Counted from the first letter of the stretch, positions 1-10,746 are shown. The stretch: DNA of 64,000 bases from Phoronis australis (GCA_002633005.1 NMRA01000176.1:383740-447739); one strand, 5' to 3'. The notes: generated by a model from the letters alone, not told the origin. A program made the numbers and translations.

Positions 1-377
1 TAGAAAATAGTCCCTGTAAGCCTTCATGTGAATCCTGCAAGCCATGTTTGGGATACAATGTTTCAAAATTGGCGAAAATTGAACATTTTTCTTGGGTTCT
101 AAATAACCTTAAGCTGTAGCAGCCAGTGTCTTGTAAGTGTCACCCAAGATGACAGTGTTTTCCATAAGTTGTCCCCTTGCTGAACTGAGGAAACATGAAC
201 TTCATTGTGCCGAAACGGAGTGACATAAGTAGACTAGTGAAGGATAGTAAAAAACTTTATAGTAAGTTAGTCTTTTCTTTTGAATACAGAAGAATGTTCA
301 GTAAGTGGGACGTAAGGCAATCATCTTAGTCCTATGAAAGTTCCCAAGTGTTAATCACATGACTCACTTCCATTCAG
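1..377. other. Intron or upstream flank of the nAChR gene
   Basis: I see no exon here. The last bases read as a splice acceptor (CATTCAG) directly before the first recognisable nAChR exon at 378. The exons for the signal peptide and the first part of the extracellular domain must lie before the window. Confidence 0.6.
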
Positions 378-487
378 GAGTGGTATGATGAAAGTCTCAC
401 GTGGAACACGTCGGATTATAATGGTGTCACCAACATGCGAATGCCTGCTAAAGAACTGTGGCTTCCTGACACTTTTGTCTATAATAA
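378..487 (+). CDS. nAChR exon with loop A
   Basis: 110 bases, from EWYDESLTWN to WLPDTFVYN. Acceptor CATTCAG before it and donor GTAAGT after it. It ends with two bases of an Asn codon completed by T at 1348. From memory, nAChR genes commonly have an exon of exactly this length here. Confidence 0.93.
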
Positions 488-3400
488 GTAAGTGCACTGC
501 CACCAGAGCTAAGATGGCGACTTGCAAAAATAAACCAACGAAACCTTTTTCGTTGATCTGTATTTCCTATGGCTGCATACAAGACTTGTAGTTTTGTTCG
601 AGTGTTAAAAAACTCTTCTCAAATCATTGTTTTTGTTCACCAAATGCTTTCCAAGGTCTCCACCGTACAATCCTAAGTGAATAGCTGAAGAAATTGACCC
701 CGCAAAGTAAGCTTTGCATAAGTCAGGGGCCCGTTCTGACTAAGCTAAGACAAATCTTTAATTTCAGTCAATTTTAAAAGAATACTTAAATTTGTCTGCA
801 GTCTGCTTCAAGAAAGACATCTTTTAAGATAAACTTAAAAGTTTGACTTAAATTTTGATTAAGTTTTGTTTTAATTTTTGTTATCTTACTACATGTGGAA
901 GTTTCAAAGATTTGAAGTTGCGACAAATTTTATACTTAAGCCAAAAATGAACTTCAGTCAGTTTCTTGGAACGGGCCCCAGGTCTTTCACTTTTAAAAAA
1001 CGATAACGTGCTGCTGAACCGTTGATGTCAGTTCCAGTTCGTGCACTCAGCCCTTCAAATAAGACAGATTTATAACAAAACTGCAAGGGCAACTGACAAA
1101 CTGGCTAAGTGTTAAAAGAGCAGCACCCAGTGGGTTGTACGCAAGGCACGTGCAATTTGCTAGTCACGGCGGGAAAGTTTCAGTCACCGTAACAATTAGT
1201 CGTCAGGAGAATTCAGACTTTTTATTGCTACTAATTTTTTAAATTCAAACAAATAAGAACGCAACGGCGTTGCTTTGGAAGAGCACTACGTTTGACACTT
1301 GAACATAGTTATAACGAGTTATTGAAAGTCGAACACATTTTTTGTAGTGCCGACAACGGGACCACTGGCTTCATGACCGGCGCTTACGTGAAAGTGGAGT
1401 CAGATGGCACTGTGAAGTGGCCAGTACCGGTCAAACTGAAGAGCTCCTGCAAAGTGGACATTTCTTATTTTCCTTTCGATGATCAGACCTGCGAACTCAT
1501 CTTCGGATCATGGATATATAGCAACCAGTTTATCGATTACGAGAACATGTACGAAGTTATGGACCTGTCCTGCTACGTAGACAACTCGGAGTGGGAACTT
1601 CTGAGCATCTCTGTTCGCAAAGAACTCAAGCCGCACACGGCTAGAGACGAAAAGTACAACCATTTGGTCTATGAGCTAAAGATACGACGAAAGACGTTTT
1701 ATTACATCTTTAACATTATCATACCCTGCACATCGCTCTCCGTTTTGACTCTGCTCACTTTCTGGTTACCCGCTGCAGCTGCTGAGAAAATAACTCTGGG
1801 GCTGTCCGTCTTCCTCGCCTTTTCCATGTTCATGCTTCTCATCGCTGAACAAGTACCAGCGACATCTAACACCGTCCCTTTGATAGGTAAGTTGATACGC
1901 AATACATTACCCCTATCACGTGACCACCATCACTTACCGGGAATTTCTGGAATTGAGGCCCAAACAAAAGTACGCCCATCGGCGTATTTAAGGAAAATTT
2001 TTCAAACGCATGCCCATGGACACATTTTCGGCAATGGTTTGCACGTTTTAAAAAACATCATTGATATGCTTTCATGTAAAATTTTGTTTATTTTGAGAGA
2101 AGATTATATTTTGGTATCGAGATTTCTCTCAAATAACTACCCTTTATCGAGATATTAGTCGATTTTGTTGGTAACTCGCCGTATTAGCACAGTGTGAAGG
2201 ACATCATCCTTGTCGTCGTCGTCAACATCGCCATCAGCGTTATCACCGTACTTTCTCCTATCTGGTTGGTCATCTCAATCTCTTCTTCATTCCCTTAGCC
2301 AGGCACCTTTTTCTGAAATGTCAGGGGGCGTTATTTTTGTCGAGACAGGCAGTGATACCTCAGCGAGCGCATTCACATCAGACTGGGCCTTTTATACGGT
2401 CGATGTAAAAGCACTGCCTAAATTCATATAGACACATTAACCAAGGCCGTCCATTACACATTTTCGTTTATACTGCCTACGTCCGCGCGTATAAGAGCTA
2501 CTGGAACAGCAAAGCCATTTTGAGAAATAGGACCTCCAGGTTACTTTTAAAAATCCAGTGGTAACTTATGCACTGAATTTCAGGTGTCTATCTTGCCACG
2601 GTGATGACAATGACATCGATGTCTGTGGTAATGGCTGTCATGGTAATTAATCTGTTTAACCGCGGTGCCAAAGTGCGACGCGCCCCTCGTTGGCTGTGCA
2701 AAGTGATGTTTAATGGTGTCGCCAGACTCTTGTTAATCAACACGGACGCTCTGAAGGAGTCATTCAGATTGGTGAGTGCGCTGCAGCCATTAGTTACTTA
2801 AACGTTTGGTGCGTTTTAGAAATGTCATTTAACATGTCACGAATAGTCTAAACACGTGAGGGCGGTCTCAAAATGTTAATACCTTCTTTACTAATCTCTT
2901 GTCTGTATTGTTGAAATGCTTGTTGTTTTGAACGTTTTAGAAAACCGTTGTCAAAACTCTGACGTTTGAGTTAAACCACTTATTGTTCTAATGATCTCTA
3001 TGTGTTCACTAATAACATAAGAAGAGATTTCTGAGCTTCTGCAGTGGGACAGGTCGTAAGGCCATGATATCCCCTTAAAACGACTCGCCGGGTCAAGACT
3101 AATCTCAAACAACAACGAATTGTCAGTTGTTCTGAAGCCCAGAAATCACTTCTCATCTGAATATGAGAGAAATCGAGGTAAATTTTACGACGACATGTTG
3201 TCTAAATCAAATGTTTATGTTTTTATAGCAGCTTACATATTATTTTCACAGCTAAAGGAAGAAGAGGGACGCCTTATTTCAACTCTGTTCGACGACAATG
3301 CTATTGGTTACCGCAAAAATCGTCGTGCCAAAAAGCAGCGAGAGCGCGCAAAGTATGTGGACCGACGACTGTCCACCATCGGCTGTATAGAAGGCTTGGA

Positions 3401-4097
3401 AGTCCTTCAGAGGCGCGTCAGTAGCACCAGCAGCCGTGGAAGTTATGCAAGTTTTCTCTATCCGGACACTAAGGTTAGCAGACGGTACAGTAACGCGCCA
3501 TCTATTAGCTCCGGTGAAGCCAGTCAAAGAAATTCCTACACCGAGTTTGATTTGCCCGTATTCAATATCGCACCATCGTCGGCACATGAGGACGGGCCCA
3601 CGTTAGCGGAGGAAATAGAATGCGCCGAAAAGGGTAGAAGAGATTTGGCTAGATCATGCAGCACAAAGTCCAATCAGTTCTTAGATGTTTACAATAGCCC
3701 ATACACGTCTTACCGCAGGGGTTCTTCGATGGAAGACATCTGGATAAAGCGAGAAGACGCAGAAAGGAAATCGATTCCGAAAAAGGAGGAGAAGAGGAGA
3801 TCAACATTTCTCAACGTTCCAGCTAACGACTCATTGAATAGCGCGTTTGAAACCCCGACACTGAACAGGGAATTGGTTAATTCGCGTTACTCTACGAAAC
3901 TACAGGCTTTGCAAAGCCGTAAAGAAATGATAGTAGAGTGGCAGACGATAGCGGTCATCATAGACCGTGCCCTCTTTTGGTTGTTTTGCGCCGCCTCGGT
4001 AGCAGCTTACATATGGATTCTCGTCGTGGAACCATCACTCAAGGCCAAAATAGAGAGAAATCTTCCACCATCTTTTAACTTAAGTTTAGCCTGTTGA
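378..4097 (+). CDS. Nicotinic acetylcholine receptor subunit, non-alpha type (3' part of gene)
   Basis: Pentameric ligand-gated ion channel subunit of the Cys-loop family, acting in the plasma membrane. Exons 378..487, 1348..1886, 2584..2771 and 3252..4097 join in phase to give 560 codons plus a TGA stop. In order: loop A (WLPDTFVYN), the Cys-loop with the exact spacing of 13 residues between cysteines (CKVDISYFPFDDQTC), loop B region (FGSWIYS), M1 (IFNIIIPCTSLSVLTLL), M2 (EKITLGLSVFLAFSM), M3 (LATVMTMTSMSVVMAVMVI), a cytoplasmic loop of about 240 residues rich in Ser/Arg, and M4 near the end (ALFWLFCAASVAAYIWIL). The loop C region has no adjacent cysteine pair, so this is not an alpha subunit. 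Glu at the -1' position of M2 predicts cation selectivity. The linker before M2 reads PAAAAEK where the family normally has PADSGEK. The 5' exons are outside the window, so the subunit class stays open. Confidence 0.95.
488..1347. other. nAChR intron
   Basis: 860-base intron with GTAAGT donor and TTTTTTGTAG acceptor. It contains an inverted-repeat element at 726..979 and is otherwise AT-rich without coding signal. Confidence 0.85.
726..979. mobile_element. MITE-like element with GGGGCCCGTTC ends
   Basis: About 254 bases bounded by GGGGCCCGTTC at the left and its inverted copy GAACGGGCCCC at the right. The interior is AT-rich and non-coding. No clear target-site duplication is visible. It sits wholly inside an nAChR intron. 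A non-autonomous DNA transposon is the likely explanation. Confidence 0.6.
1348..1886 (+). CDS. nAChR exon with Cys-loop, M1 and M2
   Basis: 539 bases between acceptor TTTTTTGTAG and donor GTAAGT. It encodes NADNGTTGFM through PATSNTVPLI, with the Cys-loop, M1 and the pore-lining M2. Open reading continues past the donor to 2155, but that tail has no similarity to the family and is intron. The exon ends with one base of the Gly codon completed at 2584. Confidence 0.95.
1887..2583. other. nAChR intron
   Basis: 697 bases from GTAAGT to ATTTCAG. No further exon or repeat recognised. Confidence 0.85.
2584..2771 (+). CDS. nAChR exon with M3
   Basis: 188 bases between acceptor ATTTCAG and donor GTGAGT. 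It encodes GVYLATVMTMTSM (M3), then the start of the cytoplasmic loop (RAPRWLCKVMFNGVARLLL), which matches the typical position just after M3. It ends on a complete Leu codon, phase 0. Confidence 0.93.
2772..3251. other. nAChR intron
   Basis: 480 bases from GTGAGT to TTTTCACAG. It carries one copy of an interspersed repeat (3093..3165). Confidence 0.85.
3093..3165 (+). repeat. Interspersed repeat, copy 1 (CGAATTGTCAGTT family)
   Basis: Shares the run CAACGAATTGTCAGTT..GAAGCCCAGAAATCACTTC with blocks at 29530..29762 and 48401..48495, and in the opposite orientation at 4208..4289. The copies differ at many positions, so the insertions look old. Confidence 0.6.
3252..4097 (+). CDS. nAChR last exon: cytoplasmic loop, amphipathic MA helix, M4
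   Basis: Begins after acceptor TTTTCACAG with LKEEEGRLIST in phase 0 and runs to TGA at 4095..4097. Most of it is a hydrophilic Ser/Arg/Glu-rich loop with several R-x-S style sites (RRVSSTSSRGSY, RRGSSMEDIW), typical of the poorly conserved M3-M4 loop. QSRKEMIVEWQTIAVIIDR is the MA helix leading into M4. The C-terminal tail after M4 is about 25 residues. Confidence 0.92.
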   Translation, partial: LKEEEGRLISTLFDDNAIGYRKNRRAKKQRERAKYVDRRLSTIGCIEGLEVLQRRVSSTSSRGSYASFLYPDTKVSRRYSNAPSISSGEASQRNSYTEFDLPVFNIAPSSAHEDGPTLAEEIECAEKGRRDLARSCSTKSNQFLDVYNSPYTSYRRGSSMEDIWIKREDAERKSIPKKEEKRRSTFLNVPANDSLNSAFETPTLNRELVNSRYSTKLQALQSRKEMIVEWQTIAVIIDRALFWLFCAASVAAYIWILVVEPSLKAKIERNLPPSFNLSLAC

Positions 4098-4207
4098 ACC
4101 AAGGTGGCGATTGACTGCAATTTGTTCGATACGTTTTCAACCATTAAAGCGGCTACCAACCGGCTTTCTATCACAAACCTGATGTTAGAGACCATCTACC
4201 ATTGTAC

Positions 4208-4289
4208 TTGGTCTCAAATTGTACCTTAGTCAACTTGGAAGTGATTCCAGGGTTTTAAAAGAACTGACAGTTCGTTATTGCTTGAGAGG
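4208..4289 (-). repeat. Interspersed repeat, copy 2, inverted
   Basis: The reverse complement reads GCAATAACGAACTGTCAGTT, then CTTTTAAAACCCTGGAATCA, matching the family at 3093, 29530 and 48401. It lies in the nAChR 3' UTR, so it is probably transcribed. Confidence 0.6.
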
Positions 4290-4423
4290 TTCTACAGTGT
4301 TTCTTGTCACAGGTGTCACATGGTCTCAAGGTCTGAAGGATAACGAACTCTCAGTTCTCAAACACAGTAATCACTTTTCGTACGGCACAATCTGGGATTA
4401 ATTTCATGCTGATAAGTGGCGTA

Positions 4424-4429
4424 AATAAA
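4424..4429 (+). terminator. Poly(A) signal of the nAChR gene
   Basis: AATAAA 327 bases after the nAChR stop codon, the first canonical signal on that strand. Confidence 0.65.
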
Positions 4430-4730
4430 AGCTCCGCTTCTTGGACGGAACGCACGATCTCATTCCATGCCGATACTTGTCATCTGATTCCATGTGGATT
4501 ATTTTACCTACACGCGAGCAGGCTTGCTTTGTATCTTGACCGTCTCCTCATGCAACAGCAAGGACTATAGTGTACAAGCTGAGTCGCTTAACTGGTCATC
4601 GTCTTACTCGTTAGTTCCTGGCAAGTTGTCAACTTTTCTTTGATCATCGTGGTTGAATCCTCGTCGTTTTCGCGCAATGCGTGAACTCAGGACGAGTGTC
4701 TGTTTTTCGCTGCTCGATTATATTATGAGT

Positions 4731-4870
4731 GTGTTGTCCAACCTCGCACTTGATGATCTCCGGCCAGATTCGAGCGAAAAGTCGTGTAAAAATCGAACTT
4801 TCGAGTAAAACTCGTAATTTCGAGTTCAGACTAGAACCTATAGTGTTAATGCTGGGAACATCAAACAAGT
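4731..4870. mobile_element. Diverged copy of the 139-bp TIR element
   Basis: Aligns by eye with the better-preserved element at 34021..34159: CGCACTTGATGATCTC near the left, a middle rich in TTCGAG / TTTCGAGT, and TTAATGCTGG then ACATCAAACAAGTCA at the right. The terminal repeats are eroded here. Confidence 0.5.
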
Positions 4871-5589
4871 CAGAATAAGACAATCATCCATATATACATT
4901 CAGACTATGGTGTATTAGAGTACAGAATAAAAAACACTTATTTTTAGTTTGCGCAAACGTAGCACGGAAATGGAAAACATGATTTCCAGTTCGTTTTCTA
5001 GACAAGTGCAAAGACAAAAATCCCGGGCCCAGGGCTTCGAAGTTCCGTTGACGCGAGAACCTCGCAAAATAGAAGATCACGCAAGACTTTGCGAGATGCC
5101 CCCCTACTTCGCAAGGGAAGTACCTGACCGCACTAGCTTTACTCGCGAGATTCTTGCGTCTACAACCCAGGCATTAGGATTTACGTTGTATAACATTCTT
5201 GTCACAGGTTGTTACGCGGCATGCTGAAGGCGTCCGTTTATTGTGCAATCGCGATCGTTATAACAAGAACTTCAAAACATTGCCAGTCCAAATCGGAATG
5301 TTCTAACCGAATAAAAGTGCAATTCTAGTGTCCATAACTGATCTCTCCTGTGATTCTCTTGGAATACATTCGTTTTTATCAGATAAGTTGGTCTAATCTG
5401 GAATGTAGCCATAGTCGTGTCTATGGAAAGAATTATGATACGTGTTCTGTCCTAACATCTCACATGTATCAGTGCACCACCAAAAGTCGAAAAAAATAAC
5501 TCAGAGTAAATCCTTTCAAACTTGATGAGTCCAATTACCAGCACTTGAGAATATAAGCTATGATTAAAGTGATTTAACCGGTTAAACTG

Positions 5590-5710
5590 AAAATTTAAAC
5601 TTTTCATTTTTGATATAAAGTCACGATTCTATAGGCCTGCTTTGATAAATAATGAAACAATGAAGCAAAGTATGTTGTAACAATTTCAGTAAAATCTTAC
5701 TTAAATACAA
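5590..5710. repeat. Diverged duplicate of 6270..6400
   Basis: Both blocks read GATATAAAGTC/GGTCCAAAGTC, then CGATT, a GATAAATAATRAAACAA run, and end TTTCAGTAAAATCT. They are old local duplicates without coding content. Confidence 0.5.
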
Positions 5711-6169
5711 GTAAATGAGTACAACGTAACACGCTTTTCTCTGTCTTACCCTTAAATTTATAGAGAATCCTACACGAGTCTCAGGTTCATGACATGGACA
5801 AAACCTCTTGGAAATTTTGTCAAAATCTCGAGGCTTGCCGAGGTATTTTGACGAAATTTCCAGAGAATTTGCCCATGTCATAAAGCTGAGGCGAGTATTC
5901 GCCGCCGAATATACATGTATGTGTCCGTTTAAGAAGTTGTTTGTATGTCATTGTCCTTCCGATTGGGAGTACACACATGATATTGCTGCTTGGATGTCAT
6001 ATTGAACCTTGTCGCCTTTTACGACATCGGTTGTTGGTATCAGTGTTTTGCAGACGATAGAAAATGTAAGGCGTATGGATATCTACTTTGCACTACTTTG
6101 TGATTCTCCCGTGTTATGTAGAAAATTACGTACTCGGTGTTATTAACCAGTCGTGTTGTAACACATTCC

Positions 6170-6690
6170 AGTTCATGTGAGAAAAACATATCTGTACAAG
6201 TTGTACAATCACTGTCTCAGGCTTTGGCTTGAAATTAAGCATATGTGACCGGTTCTCCTAAAAATTTAATATTCTCTCTTTAGGTCCAAAGTCGCGATTT
6301 CATAAGCCCATCTAGATAAATAATAAAACAAGTTCATATAGCAAGGTAGGGCCTATATTGTAATATTTTCAGTAAAATCTGAAATATCAGTACAAGTCAG
6401 CATGTGTTTGTCCCTGGCTTAATTTCAAGCCCTCCTGTATGTTCCACTCTGCTAAAATTCAAACACATCTTCACAAATTGTAGACTCCAATATATCGGGT
6501 AAGTTCTATAAAGCTCCGCTTAAAATCACAGTCTCCTGCTCTGTTTTGAAGTTAAGCACAAGTGTACACATTAAAAAAGTGTACTGCACTGGGTTAAATT
6601 TGAGCACATCTGTACAAGTTGTCTAAACCACAGTACTCCACTCTGGCTTGAATTTAGGCGCATCTGTACAGGTTTTAAAACTCGGTATAA
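6170..6690. repeat. Degenerate minisatellite, about 65-75 bp unit
   Basis: The theme GGCTTGAATTTAAGCACATC..TGTACAAGTTGTC recurs several times with substitutions (near 6190, 6400, 6530, 6590 and 6650). The last units overlap the start of the 867-bp duplication. Confidence 0.5.
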
Positions 6691-7412
6691 TTTTCTCGCT
6701 AATGTAATGGATTCTTGAATAAGCGGAGTCCGGAATGTCGTGAGAAATGCCGATATTATTTTTATTCAGTCAAATCCAACAGGTTCCTTGATTTTACACA
6801 GGCTTCCAGGACATTAAACTTCTGTTTTGTCTTTGGAAGGTGCAGTAAAAGATATAACCATCTCATAGTAACTCTTCAGTGTGCTTTCAGTGAGCCAGAG
6901 TCGACTACGCTTTAGGGATGTTGACAGCTAGTTGTTTTTGGCTGAATGCAAATGCATGTGCAATGCATTTACAATTTTAAGAAAGCCAAGGATACGTCAG
7001 AATATGTAAATGTTACTACGATATAAAGTTGTCGTTTATGCGGTTTTCATGCTAAAATACCACCCATGCACTTCACACCAGACAAAGTACCACCCTATCA
7101 ACATGTCGCATTGGGTGACACCCCATATTCTGTGCAAACAATGTGGTCAGGGTGTGCGGGAAATTTCCAAAAATAAGCCCATGAGTGGATGTTCGGAAGA
7201 CTCAAAATGAAATTGAATATACGCACAGGCGTATTTCCGGAAAGAGAAGGGGCGTATTTTCGGAAATGATTAGTGATAAGTTTTGTTGTACACGACGTTG
7301 TTTGTCTGATACATGAATGAATGGCCCGAATAGATCGCTGACTCGCGTTAGCCGTCAGTTGGTAAAGGATGACCCAAGCTCATGGCAGTGAGGAAAGCAC
7401 AAAAAGTCCTTA
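6547..7412 (+). repeat. 867-bp tandem duplication, copy 1
   Basis: Starts TGAAGTTAAGCACAAGTG and ends AAAAAGTCCTTA. It is nearly identical to 7414..8280 with scattered single-base changes and a few 1-base indels. No convincing gene lies inside. Confidence 0.93.
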
Positions 7413-7413
7413 N

Positions 7414-8280
7414 TGAAGTTAAGCACAAGTGTACACATTAAAAAAGTGTACTGCACTGGGTTAAATTTGAGCACATCTGTACAAGTTGTCTAAACCACAG
7501 TACCCCACTCTGGCTTGAATTTAATCGCATCTGTACAGGTTTTAAAACTCAGTATAATTTTCTCGCTTATGTAATGGATTCTTGAATAAGCGGAGTCCGG
7601 AATGTCGTGAGAAATGCCGATATTATTTTTTATTCAGTCAAATCCAACAGGTTCCTTGATTTTACACAGGCTTCCAGGACATTAAACTTCTGTTTTGTCT
7701 TTGGAAGGTGCAGTAAAAGATATAACCATCTCATAGTAACTCTCCAGTGTGCTTTCAGTGAGCCAGAGTCGACTACGCTTTAGGGATGTTGCCAGCTAGT
7801 TGTTTTTGGCTGAATGCAAATGCATGTGCAATGCATTTACAATTTTATGAAAATCAAGGATACGTCAGAATATGTAAATGTTACTACGATAAAAAGTTGT
7901 CGTTTATGCGGTTTTCATGCTAAAATACCACCCATGCACTTCACACCAGACAAAGTACCACCCTATCAACATGTCGCATTGGGCGACACCCCATATTCTG
8001 TGCAAACAATGTGGTCAGAGTGTGCGGGAAATTTCCAAAAATAAGCCCATGAGTGGATGTTCGGAAAACTCAAAATGAAATTAAATATACGCACAGGCGT
8101 ATTTCCGGAAAGAGAAGGGGCGTATTTTCGGAAATGATTAGTGATAAGTTTTGTTGTACACGACGTTGTTTGTCTGATAGATGAATGAATGGCCCGAATA
8201 GATCGCTGACTCGCGTTAGCCGTCAGTTGGTAAAGGATGACCCAAGCTCATGGCAGTGAGGAAAGCACAAAAAGTCATTA
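7414..8280 (+). repeat. 867-bp tandem duplication, copy 2
   Basis: Begins immediately after the single ambiguous base at 7413 with the same bases that start copy 1. Differences from copy 1 look like heterozygous sites rather than old divergence. Probably an assembly artefact in which two haplotypes were placed head to tail. Confidence 0.93.
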
Positions 8281-8422
8281 TTACAGTCTTCATATTCAAA
8301 TCATATAACGAGAATATATACAATACAATCGTTCAATACATCGTTTCGCGTGAGACATCTTCAGGGAAGATTTACAAAGGGTGACCAAGAAGAAAACATC
8401 ATTCAGATAAGGATTCGATCAC

Positions 8423-8435
8423 ACACACACAAAAC
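8423..8435. repeat. Short CA microsatellite
   Basis: A run of CACACACACACA just upstream of the unrecognised single-exon coding region. Confidence 0.6.
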
Positions 8436-8482
8436 AACATTTTGGCTCAAGAAAAATTTGGTGCGTATTCACATTTTTTAAA

Positions 8483-9729
8483 ATGGATTTGCAAATGGCA
8501 CAAAGAGACATTCGAGACTTTGTGAAAGTCACGATATCATGGTTTATCGACTTTATCTGGAACATTGTGCTAAGAACAAAAGAGAAAGTAAACTCTGTCA
8601 TTTGGAGAACTCCGCGCTACAAAGATGCTTTTGCAAGCACAACAATGGACGACACGTGGTTAGGAGATGTATCTGTTGAGAAAGCAGAAATTGGCATTGA
8701 ATTACTGGAATCGGGTGTCAGGTGTGTAGCAGACATTGACTGCAAATCAAAGGCACTTGCCGGGCAGGTCGCCATGTGCGAAATCGTACGTGAAATCGGA
8801 AACTCGTCAAGTATCCACGAAGCAGACGATAAATGTGAAAGTAACACTTCCGAGGAAGTGTTTCCCATTTCCCCCAGAGGAGAAGCGAATGGAAAATGTA
8901 AATAACAAGCCGATTGGTCGCCATACTGCTAGAGGTAGAAAAGTAGAGAAATTGGTTGGTAGAATCAAACCAGGCGAAGATGTTGGACGGAAAGTCATGC
9001 TCCCGTCAGGTATCGCTGAGTTGGCTGACGATGCTGATAAAAAGAAAAGTCAAGAGATCAGAAAGTAAAACCTTTGAAAGTGGCCACTTGGAAGACCCTG
9101 CACTATCAGAATTTACTGAGTCGACTGAATCGACAGTTTCCCCTGTCATCCGGAAGACGTTTACACAGAACACCCAAATCTCTGCACCTGAGACTCTGTG
9201 CAGCAAATCAAGGAACGTCGAAGGTATGCATCGAGAAGATGACAAAATGCACAGTTTCGCAAAATTGCCTCTAGATGCCAGCTCCTCTCGTGCTGCAAAC
9301 CTTCAAGCCAAGAACGAACCAGCGGTGGTTGAGAATGCCCGTCTTGAGTTTGATAGACCGTCTCCTGTTGCAACGTTGTCTCAGTGTGATTTATCCTTTG
9401 TCACCGGAGGAAATTCTTTGGTCACTGAATGCAAGACGAAAAGCAAAGCAATCATCAATCCAATCACCACTGAGGACATTCGTCTAGAAGACGTCAAGAA
9501 GTATGGAATCTAGCATATGCCTCTTGATGCCGTTTCTTCTGTTTCAGAGGACGGTGATTTTACGGATAAAACAAATGTTGTGAAACGTGAGGGACTTTTC
9601 AAACGTTTGAAATCACGATTCAGACGAAACAGTCACGTGAGCAAGGAATCTACTACTTCCTCTTTGCAGGCGCAAAGTTTTGCTTCACGATGGCGGCATT
9701 TGATGTGTTGTAATGCTTGTGAAGATTAG
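8483..9729 (+). pseudogene. Unrecognised single-exon coding region, broken by frameshifts
   Basis: I do not recognise the protein. Reading starts at an ATG in good context (AAAATGG) with MDLQMAQRDIRDFVKVTIS, a partly hydrophobic N-terminus (SWFIDFIWNIVL), and stays open to 8905. Coding-like sequence then continues in the next frame (MENVNNKPIGRHTARGRK, about 8880..9060) and again in a third frame (HLEDPALSEFTESTEST, from about 9040). That third frame carries one stop (TAG at 9511..9513) before ending at 9729 with LMCCNACED. The second shift lies near an A-rich run (GATAAAAAGAAAAGT). The composition is hydrophilic, rich in Ser/Lys/Glu. An AATAAA signal follows at 9916. It could be a decaying gene, a retrocopy, or an intact gene with sequencing errors. 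I found no intron of plausible size that repairs the frames. Confidence 0.5.
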
Positions 9730-9915
9730 AACACCTATGTCATATGCCACAACTGACGGACTTAACTATAAGCTCAGTTTTGAGCGCTTTCAACACCGGC
9801 TAACACTAAACACTTTTTATTATAAAATACGCTGCACCTCCGTGTATGATTCGCAACAATCAAGTCTTTCTTGTGTACATATATCGAGCGTATATTGCAT
9901 AACGAAGGGCGGCAA

Positions 9916-9921
9916 AATAAA
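9916..9921 (+). terminator. Poly(A) signal after the broken single-exon gene
   Basis: AATAAA 187 bases after the last stop codon of the 8483..9729 coding region, supporting the idea that this strand is or was transcribed. Confidence 0.5.
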
Positions 9922-10728
9922 ATGAAGGTGCAGTTGTAAAGTTTGTTTTAATTGGTGCTTAAGATGAACGTTGCGTTAATTACTTTTTTCACTCGTTAGT
10001 TTAATGAGACACATCTCTCTTATCTACCTCCTAGATCGATACCATAAGCCAGGTTACACGGTCTTCTAGCCACATGTCAGTTTGGAAAGCAGCCAGCCAA
10101 GACAAATTATTATGCTTTTTGAAGCAGTAAAATGAGTGCCAAAACGTTCCGTTTTTAGGAGCATGCATAACGTGATAGAGCGTAGTAACCAGCACACTGT
10201 ACTAACTCGGGACGGATGGAATATCAGATAACATCAAAATTCTGATCAACGAATTTTCACTATCCTGTTACGCTCAGGCTCAATAAAACGGTGCAACTAA
10301 TGTGGCAAAGACATTTCTAAAAAAAAAACCATGAGAAACCCGACTTTAACATTAAGTATTTTTAAAAGGAACATTTACAAGAGTGGGCAGGAAAAATTTA
10401 ATCATATAAGGGAACTGGATATTTTTCACAAGTCTTTAAAGTGACAAATTGTAACATTCGTTACTGTCGCTGGTTCACTTTTTTGATTTGGGGACCCGAT
10501 TTTTTCCCAGACGATAACTATTTCTCATTTTTAACTTGAACCTAGTGTTTCTAACTAATTTGACCAAGTAATCACAAAGATAAGGAATTAGCATGCAAGT
10601 TCCACTTTAAAATCAAAGAAACACTATTATTTTCAATATAGTGATCTCTATTCCATCATCATCATCATCAAAATAGCACAATCAGTGATTTCATTAAAAT
10701 TATATAAGAATACTCTTAAACTTAACTT
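9922..10728. other. Intergenic between convergent transcription units
   Basis: AT-rich, with a short ATC triplet run near 10657. No gene recognised. The + strand unit ends before it and the - strand DNAJC13 transcript probably ends at its right edge. Confidence 0.55.
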
Positions 10729-10734
10729 CTTTAT
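10729..10734 (-). terminator. DNAJC13: Candidate poly(A) signal of DNAJC13
   Basis: TTTATT on the + strand, AATAAA on the transcript strand. It is the first canonical AATAAA I find downstream of the DNAJC13 stop, implying a 3' UTR of about 2.1 kb. A variant CATAAA near 12550 would give a shorter UTR. Confidence 0.4.
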
Positions 10735-10746
10735 TCTAATCAAAGG

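Larger units (their letters stand above)
4430..6169. other. Intergenic, no gene recognised
   Basis: Short overlapping open frames occur on both strands (for example 4949..5227 +), but none has recognisable domains or supporting splice or poly(A) context. A diverged copy of a small inverted-repeat element lies at 4731..4870, and a block at 5590..5710 resembles 6270..6400. Confidence 0.6.

Noticed and set aside
1887-2158. Extension of the nAChR open frame past 1886
   Set aside because: A consensus donor lies at 1887, M3 is encoded in the next exon in matching phase, and the extension has no channel features.
4949-5227. 92-codon open frame on the + strand downstream of the nAChR gene
   Set aside because: It overlaps an equally long frame on the other strand, no family features were recognised, and there is no poly(A) signal nearby.
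6715-8044. Short open frames inside the 867-bp duplication
   Set aside because: The two copies carry different frames at equivalent places and no conserved protein, as expected for non-coding DNA.
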